The notes beneath the pieces are model-generated. The model was not told where the DNA came from. It saw only the letters and a program-made list of their open reading frames with translations, and ran no database searches. The translations under genes and the position numbers were made by a program. 64,000 nt of DNA, taken from positions 1-64,000 of the forward strand of contig JAFVAN010000032.1 of assembly GCA_017480485.1 (NCBI GenBank), given 5' to 3'. Positions 16,022 through 25,483 of the stretch are shown piece after piece. Within the stretch, counting starts at the first letter, position 1. Every line of letters begins with the position of its first letter. Origin of the DNA: Ruminococcus sp. GTDB taxonomy: Bacteria > Bacillota_A > Clostridia > Oscillospirales > Ruminococcaceae.

Positions 16022-18265
16022 CTAAAATATCTCCCCGATATTCTCAAAAATAAACTCCTGCGCGGTGCGGGGGTAGACTATCGTCGAATACTCGCTGCCA
16101 AGCTTTGAGAGGCGCCTCACCTTCTGTATACCCGCCTCCTCCGAAAGTATCGTAACATCCGCAGGCAATCCGTCCTTCGGCAGGGTCAGATATCCGTTGT
16201 CCGTCAGCCACTTCTCTATCCCCTGCTGTATCCTCCTTCTGTCCGCCGAGATACACAGGCACTCCAGCATCCTGTCCGCCACCTGCCCCAGCGTCAGCTC
16301 CTCGTCAACGGCGGTGAGCTTCTCTGCGTTATAGCGGATGAGCTTTGCCAGCATATCGGAGCTGCGGGCCTTCCCCGGCTCGATCACTGCGGCTGACAGG
16401 GGCGCTGCGGGGTCGCTGCCCTGTGGCATCTCCTCCCGATATTTCCGTATCTCCTCCAATATACGCTTGCCGTAGCGCTGCTGCTTGGCGCGGCCGATGC
16501 CCGAGCAGTCCAGCAGCTCGTCCATATCCGTGGGCTGCTTTACGCAGAGGTCCCGCAGGGTATTGTCCGCAAAGATAATATAGGCGGGCATTTTTGCCTC
16601 GGCGGCCAGCTCGGCGCGGAGGGCCTTGAGCTGCCTGAAGAGCTTGATGTCGAAGGAGTACACACCATCCGAGAGCTTGACGCGCTCTCGGCGGGGCTCG
16701 CTTTTCTTTTTCTTCGGCAGCCTGACCGTTACTTTTTCGCCCTCGGTGAGCACCTGCTTTGCCTCGCGGGTGAGGCTCAGTACAGAATACTCTCCCGTGG
16801 TGCGTACATAGCCCTGATGCTCCAGAGCCTCGGTTATAAGGCGGATGCGGGTAGAGGAAGTATCCTTCATTATCCCGTAGGTCGAGAGGGTGTCGTAGCC
16901 CCGAGCGGTGATCTTTGAGGCGGTGGAGCCTCTGAGGATATCGCAGATCATTCTGGCCCCCAGTGCTGTGCGGCGCTGGGCCAGACGGTAGATGCAGGAG
17001 AGTATCTTCTGGGCCTCGAGGGTGACGTCCTGCTCTTCAAAGCCTGCGCGGCAGTTGGAGCAGTTCCCGCAATATCCCTCGGCGGCCTCGCCAAAATAGC
17101 TGAGGATATACTCTCTCAGGCAGCCTGTGGTGGTGCAGTACATATTCATAAGTCTTAGCCGCTCGATATCCCGTTTACGGAGGGTCTCGGCCAGATCTGG
17201 GTCCAGGTCGCTCTCGTCGATGGATTTGTTTATTAGGAACATATCGGTCTGGACGTCGGCGGTGCTGTAGATGAGCACGCACTCGGCGGGCTCGTCGTCG
17301 CGGCCTGCGCGGCCAGCCTCCTGATAATAGCTTTCCAGGTCCTTGGGCATATTGTAATGGATGACGAAGCCCACGTTGGACTTATCTATGCCCATGCCGA
17401 AGGCGTTGGTGGCGGCAATGACACGGACGCGGTCGTAGATGAAGTCGTCCTGATTCTTTCTTCTTTCCTCGTCGGAGAGGCCCGCGTGGTAGCGGGTACA
17501 GGCTATGCCGCGGTCGTTGAGTCTTTCGCAGACGTCCTCGACGTTCTTGCGGGTAGAGCAATAGATTATGCCGCTGCGGCCCTCGCTCCGCTCTATTATC
17601 CTGACGGTCTCCGAAAACTTCTCGGCGCCTCTTACCACCTCGAAGGAGAGGTTCTTGCGGTCGAAGCCCGTGGTGACGCAATAGGGGTCACGGAGGCCCA
17701 GCATGGCGGCGATATCCTGTCTTACGGCTCTTGTGGCGGTGGCGGTGAAGGCGGCGATGACGGGTCTGTAGGAGAGGCGCTCCACAAACTCCGGTATGCG
17801 CATATAGGAGGGGCGGAAGTCCTGTCCCCACTGGGAGACGCAGTGGGCCTCATCCACGGCTATGAGTGATATCCGCACGCTGGCGGCGAGGCTCAAAAAC
17901 GAGGGTGTACAGAGTCGTTCGGGGGCGACGTAGATAAGCTTATAGGCGCCCATTTTGGCGTTCTTGACGGCCATATCATACTGTGCGAGGCTGAGGGAGC
18001 TATTGAGGTAGGCGGCTCTGACCCCGGACTGGATAAGCGAATTTACCTGATCCTTCATCAGGGAGATAAGCGGGGAGACGACGATGGTGATGCCGCTGCT
18101 CATAAGGGCGGGTATCTGATAGCAGAGAGATTTTCCCGCGCCTGTAGGCATTACCCCGACGACGTCCCTTCCCGCGAGGATAGAGTCGATAAGCCCCTCC
18201 TGCCCCTCTCGGAACTCGGTATGGCCGAAGTATTCTTTTAGTACGTTTAGCTTATCCAAGGACAT
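16022..18265 (-). CDS. recQ: ATP-dependent DNA helicase RecQ
   Basis: A 747-residue superfamily 2 helicase that unwinds 3'-tailed DNA during recombination and repair. Walker A is PTGAGKS at 40-46 and the DEAH box is at 138-141. The zinc-binding region has the expected cysteines (CTTTGC ... CGNCSNC, about 375-405), followed by the RQC winged helix and an HRDC domain (about 525-605). An extra C-terminal segment of about 110 residues resembles the helix-turn-helix tail seen in many Firmicutes RecQ proteins. It is followed by partial R2 sequence and preceded by a full R2 copy. Expression is probably independent of the neighbouring polA. Confidence 0.95.
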   Translation of the reverse strand: MSLDKLNVLKEYFGHTEFREGQEGLIDSILAGRDVVGVMPTGAGKSLCYQIPALMSSGITIVVSPLISLMKDQVNSLIQSGVRAAYLNSSLSLAQYDMAVKNAKMGAYKLIYVAPERLCTPSFLSLAASVRISLIAVDEAHCVSQWGQDFRPSYMRIPEFVERLSYRPVIAAFTATATRAVRQDIAAMLGLRDPYCVTTGFDRKNLSFEVVRGAEKFSETVRIIERSEGRSGIIYCSTRKNVEDVCERLNDRGIACTRYHAGLSDEERRKNQDDFIYDRVRVIAATNAFGMGIDKSNVGFVIHYNMPKDLESYYQEAGRAGRDDEPAECVLIYSTADVQTDMFLINKSIDESDLDPDLAETLRKRDIERLRLMNMYCTTTGCLREYILSYFGEAAEGYCGNCSNCRAGFEEQDVTLEAQKILSCIYRLAQRRTALGARMICDILRGSTASKITARGYDTLSTYGIMKDTSSTRIRLITEALEHQGYVRTTGEYSVLSLTREAKQVLTEGEKVTVRLPKKKKSEPRRERVKLSDGVYSFDIKLFRQLKALRAELAAEAKMPAYIIFADNTLRDLCVKQPTDMDELLDCSGIGRAKQQRYGKRILEEIRKYREEMPQGSDPAAPLSAAVIEPGKARSSDMLAKLIRYNAEKLTAVDEELTLGQVADRMLECLCISADRRRIQQGIEKWLTDNGYLTLPKDGLPADVTILSEEAGIQKVRRLSKLGSEYSTIVYPRTAQEFIFENIGEIF

Positions 18266-18284
18266 TTTTTTACCTGCTTTTCAT

Positions 18285-18645
18285 TGGGTGATTTTTGGGG
18301 GCTCGCAGGCTTTCTGCGAGCATCATGCTGCCTTCGGAAGCAAGAGGCATGAAAGGGGCAGCGGCTATATCTGCCTCCCCTGAAAGGGGAGGTGGCTCGG
18401 CGCAGCATTACGCCCCCAGCGGGGTGGAGCGGGGCGCAGGCTTTCCGCTCCCGCGTTAAACTGTGCTGCGCCGGGTGAAGGGCACTAAGTCTGCGCCTGT
18501 TTCGCGGGTCCGCGACCAGGGCGCTGCCCGATTTTCGTCCGAGTTTATGCGAGGACAAAATATACCTGCCAAGGGCTAAGGCCGCCCTTGGAACCGGCCA
18601 ACGTACGGCTGTCGTTCTGACTTTTTCAATTTAATGGCTCGACAC
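18285..18645. repeat. R2 multi-hairpin repeat, copy b
   Basis: Between recQ and polA. Shares with the other copies GGCTCGGCGCAGCA ... TGTGCTGCGCCG, the TTTCGCGGGTCCGCGACC segment, and CCAAGGGCTAAGGCCGCCCT. A variant insertion (about 18515-18575) distinguishes it from copy a. Confidence 0.7.
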
Positions 18646-18689
18646 GCCTTTTGGGCACCTGCGCCTCAACAATTATCAACTCTGCGCTA

Positions 18690-21224
18690 TTAGCCTTTTG
18701 CGTCGTACCAGCTTCTTCCCGTGTGCACATCCGCTGTCATCGGGACTGCCAGCTTCACCGCGCTTTCCATCTCTTCCTTCAAGATCTCCGAGACCTTCTC
18801 CGCCAGCTCTTCCCTGCATTCGATGATGAGCTCGTCATGCACCTGCAATATCAGCCGCGCATCCAGCCCCTCGGCCTTCAATCTTCTATACACCGCCACC
18901 ATGGCGATCTTGATGATGTCTGCGGCGGCGCCCTGTATCGGCGCGTTCATGGCCGCCCGCTTTCCAAAGGCCTGCACCGCCTTGTTGGAGGATTTGAGCT
19001 CGGGGATGTTCCGCCGTCTGCCGAAGATAGTTGTAACATATCCGTCCCGCATACCGTCCTCAACTACCTTGTCCATGAACTCCGAGACCTTCGGGAAGTT
19101 GTTCAGGTAGTTCCGGATGTATCTCTTGGCCTCGCCGAAGCTTACGCCGATGTCCTTTGAAAGCGAGAAGGCCCCGATGCCGTAGATGATGCCGAAGTTG
19201 ACGGCCTTGGCCGCCGAGCGCATCTCGGGGGTGACGAAATCCTCGGGCATATCAAAGACCTGAGCGGCGGTGCTCAGGTGGATGTCCCTGCCCTCCCGAA
19301 AGGCCTCCTGCATATTCTCGTCGCCGCAGACCGAGGCCAGGACCCTCAGCTCTATCTGGCTGTAGTCGGCGTCCACGAGGGTGCAGCCATCCTCGGCGAT
19401 GAAGAACTTTCTCATGTTCCTTCCCAGCTCCTTGCGGACGGGGATGTTCTGCATATTGGGCTCTGCGGAGGATATGCGGCCCGTGCGGGTCTCGGTCTGC
19501 TTGAAGACGCTGTGGACCCTGCCGTCCTCCCTTATCTCCTTTAGCAGCCCCTCGACGTAGGTGGAGGAGAGCTTTGTGAGGGTGCGGTATTCCAGTATCT
19601 TGTTTACGATGGGGTGCTTGTCGGCGATCTCCTCCAGGACCTCGGCGCCGGTGGAGTAGCCGGACTTTGTCTTTTTCTTTGCGGGAAGGTGCAGCTCCTC
19701 AAAGAGCACCACCCCCAGCTGCTTGGGCGAAAGGATATTGAACTCATGCCCCGCGAGGCGGTAGATATCCTCGGTAAGGGTAGTGATATCGCCCTCGAGG
19801 CTCCTGCCGAATTCCCTGATGCCCTCGGCGTCGGCGCGGACGCCCCAGACCTCCATGGAGGCCAGCACCTGACAGAGGGGCAGCTCTATGTCGTTATAGA
19901 GCTTTTCCATATCCTCGGCGGCAAGGCGGGCGGAGAGGGACCTGCAGAGGGCAGGCAGAGTGGCAGCGTCGGCGTGCTCGCCAAGGTCGCTGCGATAGGC
20001 GACGTGGCAGGCCACCGCCATATTCTCCACGGTGTATTCGTTTGTCTGAGAATTCAATAGATATCCTGCAAGGTCGCAGGCGAAGGTGAGGCCGCAGAGC
20101 TCCCTGCCTGCGGCGATGGCCGTCTTATGGGCGGCCTTGGCCTCAAAGCACTGCTTCTCGCCCTCTTGCACAAAGTAAGCAAGACAGAGGGCAGGGTCAG
20201 AGCCGCTATAAACCGTATGGTCAAGGACAACATCAAGCCTCTCGCCGTCGTAGGTAAAGAAGGTCTTTTGGCCCTTTATCATTTCGACTATCTCGGAGGT
20301 CAGGTCGGCGGTGTCAAAGTCCTCCAGGGGAGCGGTGCTTTTTACAGGCTGTGGCACAGAGATATCGGCCCCCAGCTTAAGCCTGTCCAGAAGGCGGATC
20401 ATTTCAAGCTCGATGAGCAGCTGCTTGGTGGCCTGAACGTCGGGCTCGCCCAGCTTGTAGCTTGCGGTGTCGGTCTCGATGGGGGCCGAAAGGCAGATCT
20501 CTGCCAGATAGCGGCTGTCGATAGCGTCCTGATGGCCCGCCTCCAGCTTTGCCCGAACAGACTTTGTCAGGGTCAGCTCGTCAAGTCTTTGATAAAGCTC
20601 ATCGACGCTGCCGCACTCCGCAATAAGGGCAAGGGCTGTTTTTTCGCCAATGCCCCGAACGCCGGAGATATTGTCGGAGGTGTCGCCCATAAGAGCCTTG
20701 ACCTCGATCATCTGTCGGGGGGAAACACCATACTCCTCACGAATGCGCTCAGGGGTGTAGATCTTTGTCTCCTTGTTGCCCGCAAGGCGAACGGTGACGC
20801 TGTCGCTGACCAGCTGGAAGCTGTCACGGTCGCCCGTCAGGATATAACACTCGCTGCCGCTGTCGGCGGCAGCCTTGGAGAGTGTGCCTAAGATATCGTC
20901 AGCCTCATAGCCCTCGCACTCGACGGTGCGTATCCCAAGCAGGCCCAGCAGCTGCTTGATGAGGGGCATCTGCATTGCAAGCTCCTCGGGCATACCCTTG
21001 CGGTTGGCCTTGTAGGCGGCGCTGAATTTGTGCCTGAAGGTAGGGGCCCGAAGATCGAAGGCCACGGCCACGCAGTCGGGCTTCACCTCGGAAAGCTCCT
21101 TCATATATATATTCATAAAGCCCATGATGGCGTTGGTGAAGACGCCCTTGGAGTTTGAGAGGGCCTTGATGCCGTAGAAGGCGCGGTTCATTATACTGTT
21201 GCCGTCGATAGCAAGTAGTCTCAT
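18690..21224 (-). CDS. polA: DNA polymerase I
   Basis: An 844-residue family A polymerase for Okazaki-fragment processing and repair synthesis. The N-terminal third is a 5'-3' exonuclease/FEN domain (MRLLAIDGNSIMNRAFYGIK, DDILGTLS, GDRDSFQLV). The middle 3'-5' exonuclease-like domain lacks the DxE catalytic pattern, as in many Firmicutes, so proofreading is probably absent. The polymerase domain carries VDADYSQIELRVLA and LQVHDELIIE. The ATG at 21224, with TAGGAG upstream, is chosen because the conserved N-terminus begins there; 96 bp of open frame before it is intergenic and contains hairpin R5. Confidence 0.96.
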   Translation of the reverse strand: MRLLAIDGNSIMNRAFYGIKALSNSKGVFTNAIMGFMNIYMKELSEVKPDCVAVAFDLRAPTFRHKFSAAYKANRKGMPEELAMQMPLIKQLLGLLGIRTVECEGYEADDILGTLSKAAADSGSECYILTGDRDSFQLVSDSVTVRLAGNKETKIYTPERIREEYGVSPRQMIEVKALMGDTSDNISGVRGIGEKTALALIAECGSVDELYQRLDELTLTKSVRAKLEAGHQDAIDSRYLAEICLSAPIETDTASYKLGEPDVQATKQLLIELEMIRLLDRLKLGADISVPQPVKSTAPLEDFDTADLTSEIVEMIKGQKTFFTYDGERLDVVLDHTVYSGSDPALCLAYFVQEGEKQCFEAKAAHKTAIAAGRELCGLTFACDLAGYLLNSQTNEYTVENMAVACHVAYRSDLGEHADAATLPALCRSLSARLAAEDMEKLYNDIELPLCQVLASMEVWGVRADAEGIREFGRSLEGDITTLTEDIYRLAGHEFNILSPKQLGVVLFEELHLPAKKKTKSGYSTGAEVLEEIADKHPIVNKILEYRTLTKLSSTYVEGLLKEIREDGRVHSVFKQTETRTGRISSAEPNMQNIPVRKELGRNMRKFFIAEDGCTLVDADYSQIELRVLASVCGDENMQEAFREGRDIHLSTAAQVFDMPEDFVTPEMRSAAKAVNFGIIYGIGAFSLSKDIGVSFGEAKRYIRNYLNNFPKVSEFMDKVVEDGMRDGYVTTIFGRRRNIPELKSSNKAVQAFGKRAAMNAPIQGAAADIIKIAMVAVYRRLKAEGLDARLILQVHDELIIECREELAEKVSEILKEEMESAVKLAVPMTADVHTGRSWYDAKG

Positions 21225-21276
21225 AGCTGTTCTCCTATTATAAAGTATATACAACAAGTGCGGACAGAGATATATA

Positions 21277-21332
21277 AAATACCATATACCGTATTGGGGA
21301 GATATATTAAAATACCTCATATGGTATTTTTA
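21277..21332. repeat. R5 hairpin element, copy 1
   Basis: Outer arms AAATACCATAT and ATATGGTATTT are perfectly complementary, about 53 bp across. A second copy with the same arms and a diverged centre lies at 22846-22902. This copy contains the stop codon and last four sense codons of the membrane protein gene. Confidence 0.8.
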
Positions 21333-21811
21333 AGATTTCCATATACATGAATAAAATGCACTGCAAGGAACGCCGCCCCGCAGACTGCCAGAATGTAATT
21401 CTGCCGCCAGAGGCCGATGAATACATAATACAGCGGCGGCATGACCACAAGGAAGGTCATTATCACAAATAGCGACTGGTGCCCCGCGAAATAGAGCCCC
21501 CAACCGAAGAAATTAAGCAGCAGCACAGCCGCCGCAAGGCCGAAAAACAGCCTCTCTTGCCCTGTCCCGAGGGAAAAGAGCATCGCGTCCTCCCGGACGA
21601 GCAGCGCCATCAGCGCGATGCAGGAGGAACCCATGATCTTCTCGAGCACATCAAGCAGGCGCGAACGCTCTTCCATGTGCATCAAGGGGTCACTGCCCAG
21701 CTTGAACAGGGGCATTACCATATATGGTGTTTCCTGTATTATGAAAAATACCACACCGAGTATCCAGAACCCCAGATACTGACTTCCGAAGAGCTTAAAG
21801 AACCGAAACAT
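21317..21811 (-). CDS. Membrane protein of unknown function
   Basis: A 164-residue integral membrane protein with about five hydrophobic segments: near 8-28 (LGFWILGVVFFII), 55-75, 85-105 (LFFGLAAAVLLLNFFGWGLY), 110-130 and 138-155. No family was recognised. The ATG at 21811 is chosen because GGAG lies eight bases before it; a GTG at 21820 would overlap the tsaD stop. It directly follows tsaD and may be co-transcribed. The C-terminal KNTI and the stop codon are encoded inside hairpin R5 copy 1, so the end of the protein may have been created by insertion of that element. Confidence 0.75.
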   Translation of the reverse strand: MFRFFKLFGSQYLGFWILGVVFFIIQETPYMVMPLFKLGSDPLMHMEERSRLLDVLEKIMGSSCIALMALLVREDAMLFSLGTGQERLFFGLAAAVLLLNFFGWGLYFAGHQSLFVIMTFLVVMPPLYYVFIGLWRQNYILAVCGAAFLAVHFIHVYGNLKNTI

Positions 21812-21816
21812 ATATA

Positions 21817-22833
21817 TCACTCCGATATCCTGTCAAGCGAAAGTGTGGCAACGCCGTTCAGCGACATATCCGCCCTCTTGCCGGCAAGGTAGTCGTAATA
21901 GGCCTGACAGCCGATCATGGCGGCGTTGTCGCCGCAGTATTTCAGCTCGGGCATGAAGAACTCGACACCCGCTTTTTTGCAGGCCGATGACAGCGCCTCG
22001 CGAACGCCGCTGTTGGCAGAAACGCCCCCAGCCAGTGCCAGCTTTTTGTAGCCCAGGTCCCGACAGGCCCGCATGGTCTTGTCAACTACGATCTCGCAGA
22101 CCGTGCGCTGGAAGGACGCAGTTGCGTCCTCGGGAGAGATGGTCTCGCCCTTCTGCGCGGCGTTGTGGACAAGGTTTATGACCGCAGTTTTCAGCCCCGA
22201 GAAGGAGAAATCATACTCGCAGCCCTCCACCCGAGGGTGAGGGAAATTGAAAGCCTTAGGGTCGCCGCGCTTTGCGGCCTCGTCGATGAACTTCCCGCCG
22301 GGATATTCGTATCCGAGGGTGCGGGCCACCTTGTCAAAGCACTCGCCCGCAGCGTCGTCGTGGGTGCGGCCCACAACATGATAGCGGGTGTAGTCAAGGA
22401 CCTCGACGATATGGGAATGTCCGCCGCTGAGCACGATGCCGAGATACGAGGGCTTCAGCTCCGGGTTGGAGATATAATTCGAGGCGATGTGCCCCGCTAT
22501 ATGGTGAACGGGTATCAGTGGCTTCTTCGCAGCCATGGCAAGGCCCTTGGCGAAGCTTATGCCAACCAGCAGCGCACCTATTAGCCCGGGGGCGTAGGTG
22601 ACTGCCACCGCGTCAATGTCCGCGAGGGTGCATCCGGCCTCCTCAAAGGCCGCGGCAGCCACAGCGGAGATGTTCTCGGCATGGCGGCGGGAGGCTATCT
22701 CCGGCACCACGCCGCCGTAGAGCCTGTGCTCGGCGATCTGTGTGGCAACTATATTTGAAAGCACCTTCGTCCCGTCCTCAACTATGGCGCAGGCGGTCTC
22801 GTCGCAGGAGCTCTCTATTGCGAATATCTTCAT
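21817..22833 (-). CDS. tsaD: tRNA N6-threonylcarbamoyladenosine transferase TsaD
   Basis: A 338-residue ASKHA-fold enzyme that transfers the threonylcarbamoyl group to A37 of ANN-decoding tRNAs. The conserved N-terminus IFAIESSCDETACAIV, the metal-binding His111 and His115 (HHIAGH), and SGGHSH, KTAVINLV and ALAGGVSANSGVR are all present. Length matches the family. It works with TsaB and TsaE, which are not in this window. A hairpin (R5 copy 2) lies immediately upstream, and AAGGGAT precedes the ATG. The neighbouring rimI and methyltransferase genes fit a translation-related cluster. Confidence 0.97.
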   Translation of the reverse strand: MKIFAIESSCDETACAIVEDGTKVLSNIVATQIAEHRLYGGVVPEIASRRHAENISAVAAAAFEEAGCTLADIDAVAVTYAPGLIGALLVGISFAKGLAMAAKKPLIPVHHIAGHIASNYISNPELKPSYLGIVLSGGHSHIVEVLDYTRYHVVGRTHDDAAGECFDKVARTLGYEYPGGKFIDEAAKRGDPKAFNFPHPRVEGCEYDFSFSGLKTAVINLVHNAAQKGETISPEDATASFQRTVCEIVVDKTMRACRDLGYKKLALAGGVSANSGVREALSSACKKAGVEFFMPELKYCGDNAAMIGCQAYYDYLAGKRADMSLNGVATLSLDRISE

Positions 22834-22845
22834 ATCATCATCCCT

Positions 22846-22902
22846 TGAAATACCATATGCGGTATCTTATATATGTTTTAATACCTTATATGGTATTTTT
22901 TA
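22846..22902. repeat. R5 hairpin element, copy 2
   Basis: Same complementary outer arms as copy 1 (AAATACCATAT and ATATGGTATTT), with an inner diverged part. It occupies nearly the whole gap between tsaD and the upstream methyltransferase and could form a hairpin in the shared transcript. Confidence 0.8.
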
Positions 22903-23631
22903 TAATCTATATATCCTCTTCATCTCGTCCGAGAAGCCGCCGTCCGCGGCCTGAGTATACAGGTTCTTTTCCACCTGCAAAAAGGGCTTGCCGCCCCGCC
23001 TGCCCTCCACCATCACGAGCCAAGGGGCGTCCTCGGGGGTCTTTGCGGCAAACCGCACCCGCTTGGGCTCAATGCCGTTTTGGCGCATGGCGGTAAGGAT
23101 GTCGCAGAGGCGCTCGGGCCTGTTGCAGAGGCAGAGCCGCCCGCCGTATTTCAGGTTTTTCTTGGCGCACTCACACACGTCCTCGATTGTGCATAGCAGC
23201 TCGTGGCGGGCGATGGAGGCGGCCTCGGTGTCGTTTTGGATGCCGGTGCCCTCCAGCTTGTAGGGCGGGTTGCAGGTGATAAGGTCAAGGGGCTTCTCGG
23301 CGCGGTAGGTCTTGAGGTCCTGCAAAATGGGCCTTACGGTGCTTATTTCGGAGCGGGCGAGGGACATTTTAAGCAGCTCGTGGGCCTCGGGCTGGATCTC
23401 CACAGCGTCGATAGAGAGAGGCTTGAAATTCTGGTAAAGCAGCAGGGCGATGATGCCGCTGCCCGTGCAGAGGTCGCAAACAAGGTCCTTGTGCCTTGCC
23501 CCCGAAAAATCCGCCAGCAGGAAGGCATCCGTCCCGAAGCGGTGCTCGCGGGATATGAATATCTCGATGCCGTCGTGGAGCTTTTCGGCTGTCAGGCCCT
23601 TTATTTCCGTCATTTCAGGCGTTTTTGACAT
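22900..23631 (-). CDS. tRNA1(Val) A37 N6-methyltransferase-like protein
   Basis: A 243-residue SAM-dependent methyltransferase. The SAM-binding motif is VCDLCTGSGIIALLL near 50-64, the acidic residue binding the ribose is in AVEIQPEA, and the catalytic motif is NPPY near 119-122, the signature of enzymes that methylate exocyclic amino groups. The arrangement matches the TrmN6/YfiC group, which modifies A37 of tRNA1(Val). The start at 23631 has GAGGAG nine bases upstream and overlaps nothing; rimI ends six bases before. The translation-related neighbours (rimI, tsaD, rsmI) support an RNA substrate. Confidence 0.87.
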   Translation of the reverse strand: MSKTPEMTEIKGLTAEKLHDGIEIFISREHRFGTDAFLLADFSGARHKDLVCDLCTGSGIIALLLYQNFKPLSIDAVEIQPEAHELLKMSLARSEISTVRPILQDLKTYRAEKPLDLITCNPPYKLEGTGIQNDTEAASIARHELLCTIEDVCECAKKNLKYGGRLCLCNRPERLCDILTAMRQNGIEPKRVRFAAKTPEDAPWLVMVEGRRGGKPFLQVEKNLYTQAADGGFSDEMKRIYRL

Positions 23632-23637
23632 CTGCTG

Positions 23638-24081
23638 TCACTCCTCAAAAAATCTGGTCATCAGGATAGCGTCCTCTCGGGGTAGGTCGTAGAAATCTCG
23701 GCGCGTGCCGACCCTGACAAAGCCGAGGCGCTCGTAGAAACGTATAGCGCCCTCGTTTGAGCATCTGACCTCGAGGGTAAGGAGATCGCAGCCCGCGAAG
23801 CGCCGCAGGGCCTCCTGCATCAGTGCGGTGCCGACGCCCCGAGAGCGGCAGTCCTCCCTCACGGCGATGTTATTCAGCGTGACCTCGCCGCAGACGCACC
23901 AGAGGTTCGCGAAGCCGACGATGCTGTCCCCTGCCGCCGCCACGAGGGTGGTGGAATTGGGGTTTGTGTACTCCCGCTCGTAGCCCTGCTTACTGAGGGG
24001 CTGAGAGAAGGCAGCGCGGTCCAGCTCCGCCACCCCGCCGCAGTCCGCGAGGGTCATATCACGGATGGTAAGAATGTCCAT
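23638..24081 (-). CDS. rimI: Ribosomal-protein-alanine N-acetyltransferase (RimI-like)
   Basis: A 147-residue GNAT acetyltransferase. The acetyl-CoA pyrophosphate loop is VREDCRSRGVGTALMQ near 76-91, preceded by the strand NNIAV, and the C-terminal FYERLGFVRVGTRRDFY is typical of RimI. RimI acetylates the N-terminal alanine of ribosomal protein S18; in Firmicutes the gene often sits beside tsaB, tsaD or tsaE, and here it is three genes from tsaD. The ATG at 24081 has AAAGGAG upstream. Substrate assignment rests on context and family resemblance. Confidence 0.88.
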   Translation of the reverse strand: MDILTIRDMTLADCGGVAELDRAAFSQPLSKQGYEREYTNPNSTTLVAAAGDSIVGFANLWCVCGEVTLNNIAVREDCRSRGVGTALMQEALRRFAGCDLLTLEVRCSNEGAIRFYERLGFVRVGTRRDFYDLPREDAILMTRFFEE

Positions 24082-24114
24082 GGTTGTCTCCTTTGTAGGT
24101 CGGAGGATAGTTGA

Positions 24115-24600
24115 TAATTAGGCGCAGAAGGTTTAGATCCTGATCGCGGAGCGCATTCGCCGGTTCCAAGGGCGGCGTTAGCCCTTGGCAGATTCCAAAG
24201 GCAGAGCCTTTGGTCGCCGACCCGGCGAAACAGGCGCAGACTTAGTGCCTTTCACACGGCGCAGCACCAGTGAACGCGGCAGAGTATATTTCGTGTTTCG
24301 CTTAATCCGGCTGGGGGCGCAATGCTGCGCCGCAACGACTGAGCGGCCCACTCCATCAGGAAAGCGCGAAGCGTTTTTCCGTTGGAAGGAGGAGCGGGCC
24401 ACGGCTTGAAACCCCTCCGTCTCGGCTGCGCCGGGTGTGCGGCACTAATTCTGCGCCTTTTTCGCGGGTCCGCGACAAGCCTCTGACGCGAGGCCCCCGC
24501 GCGCGTTTTTTAATGCGCTCCGCGAGGGGGGATATGGCCCCTGCTCCTAATTATCAACTATCAACTATCAATTATCAACTCTTTGCCCCGCACAACAATT
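24115..24600. repeat. R2 multi-hairpin repeat, copy c, with ATCAACT tail
   Basis: Fills the gap between rimI and rsmI. It holds GGTTCCAAGGGCGGCGTTAG with CCCTTGG, CCAAAGGCAGAGCCTTTGG, the TTTCGCGGGTCCGCGA block, and at 24499-24559 a segment nearly identical to 15958-16021. A short array of (T)ATCAACTATCAA units follows at about 24548-24580, then a GTGCATT duplication. Confidence 0.7.
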
Positions 24601-24624
24601 GTGCATTGTGCATTGCAATAACTT

Positions 24625-25452
24625 CTACTTTTCCTCCAGCAATCCCTGATACAGCTCGCTCTTTGAAAACGCTGTGGCCTTTGCTATCTGCCGACAGGCG
24701 TCGGCGGGGCGCAGGCCGCCCTCGATGAGCTGCTTCACTCGGGCAAGGGCCTCCTCCAGCGTCTCCGGCTCCTCCTGCCGCTCTCGGGCGCCCTCTACTA
24801 TCAGCACAAACTCTCCCTTCGGGGGCTCCTCGTTGTAGTGCTCCAGCGCCTGCGACAGGGTGGTGCGGCGTACCTCCTCGTGTATCTTCGTCAGCTCACG
24901 GCACAGGGACACCCGCCTGTCTCCCAGAGCCTGCAAAAGGTCCCCAAGAGTGCGGACAAGCTTGTGGGGCGCCTCGTAAAAAATAAGCGTAGCACGGTTT
25001 TCCGAGACCTCAGCAAGCCGCTGGGCCCGCTGCTTTTTGTTCACCGACAGAAAGCCAACGAACTCGAACCTGGAAGTGTCCAGCCCGCTGATCGCAAGAG
25101 CCGAGACCGCCGCCGATGGCCCCGGAACAACGGACACTACTATGCCCCTCTCGGCGCAGAGCCTCACCAGATCCTCCCCAGGGTCGGAAATGCAGGGCAT
25201 CCCGGCGTCGGTGACGATGGCGGCGTCCTCTCCCGAAAGTATGCGGGCGGCAACAGCCTCGCCTGCCTGTCGGGCGTTGTGCTCGTGGTAGCTGACAAGA
25301 GGCTTTTTGATCTCAAAGTGGTTCAAAAGCTTCGCCGTCACCCGAGTGTCCTCGGCGCAGATAAAGTCCACAGTCTTCAAGGTCTCCACGGCCCGAAAGG
25401 TCATGTCCCCCAAGTTGCCTATCGGCGTCCCCACAACATAAAGCTTTCCCAT
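24625..25452 (-). CDS. rsmI: 16S rRNA (cytidine-1402-2'-O)-methyltransferase
   Basis: A 275-residue tetrapyrrole-methylase-fold enzyme that 2'-O-methylates C1402 in the ribosomal decoding centre. Signature stretches are GTPIGNLGDMTFRAVE near 8-23, VTDAGMPCISDPGEDLV near 80-97, and FYEAPHKL. The ATG at 25452 is chosen because the family N-terminus MGKLYVVGTPIGN begins there; the longer open frame runs into the palindromic element R4. A C-terminal extension of about 60 residues resembles the DNA/RNA-binding tail seen in many RsmI proteins. Confidence 0.95.
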   Translation of the reverse strand: MGKLYVVGTPIGNLGDMTFRAVETLKTVDFICAEDTRVTAKLLNHFEIKKPLVSYHEHNARQAGEAVAARILSGEDAAIVTDAGMPCISDPGEDLVRLCAERGIVVSVVPGPSAAVSALAISGLDTSRFEFVGFLSVNKKQRAQRLAEVSENRATLIFYEAPHKLVRTLGDLLQALGDRRVSLCRELTKIHEEVRRTTLSQALEHYNEEPPKGEFVLIVEGARERQEEPETLEEALARVKQLIEGGLRPADACRQIAKATAFSKSELYQGLLEEK

Positions 25453-25483
25453 ACTATCCCTGCCTTTCCTCATTTCTTCATAT

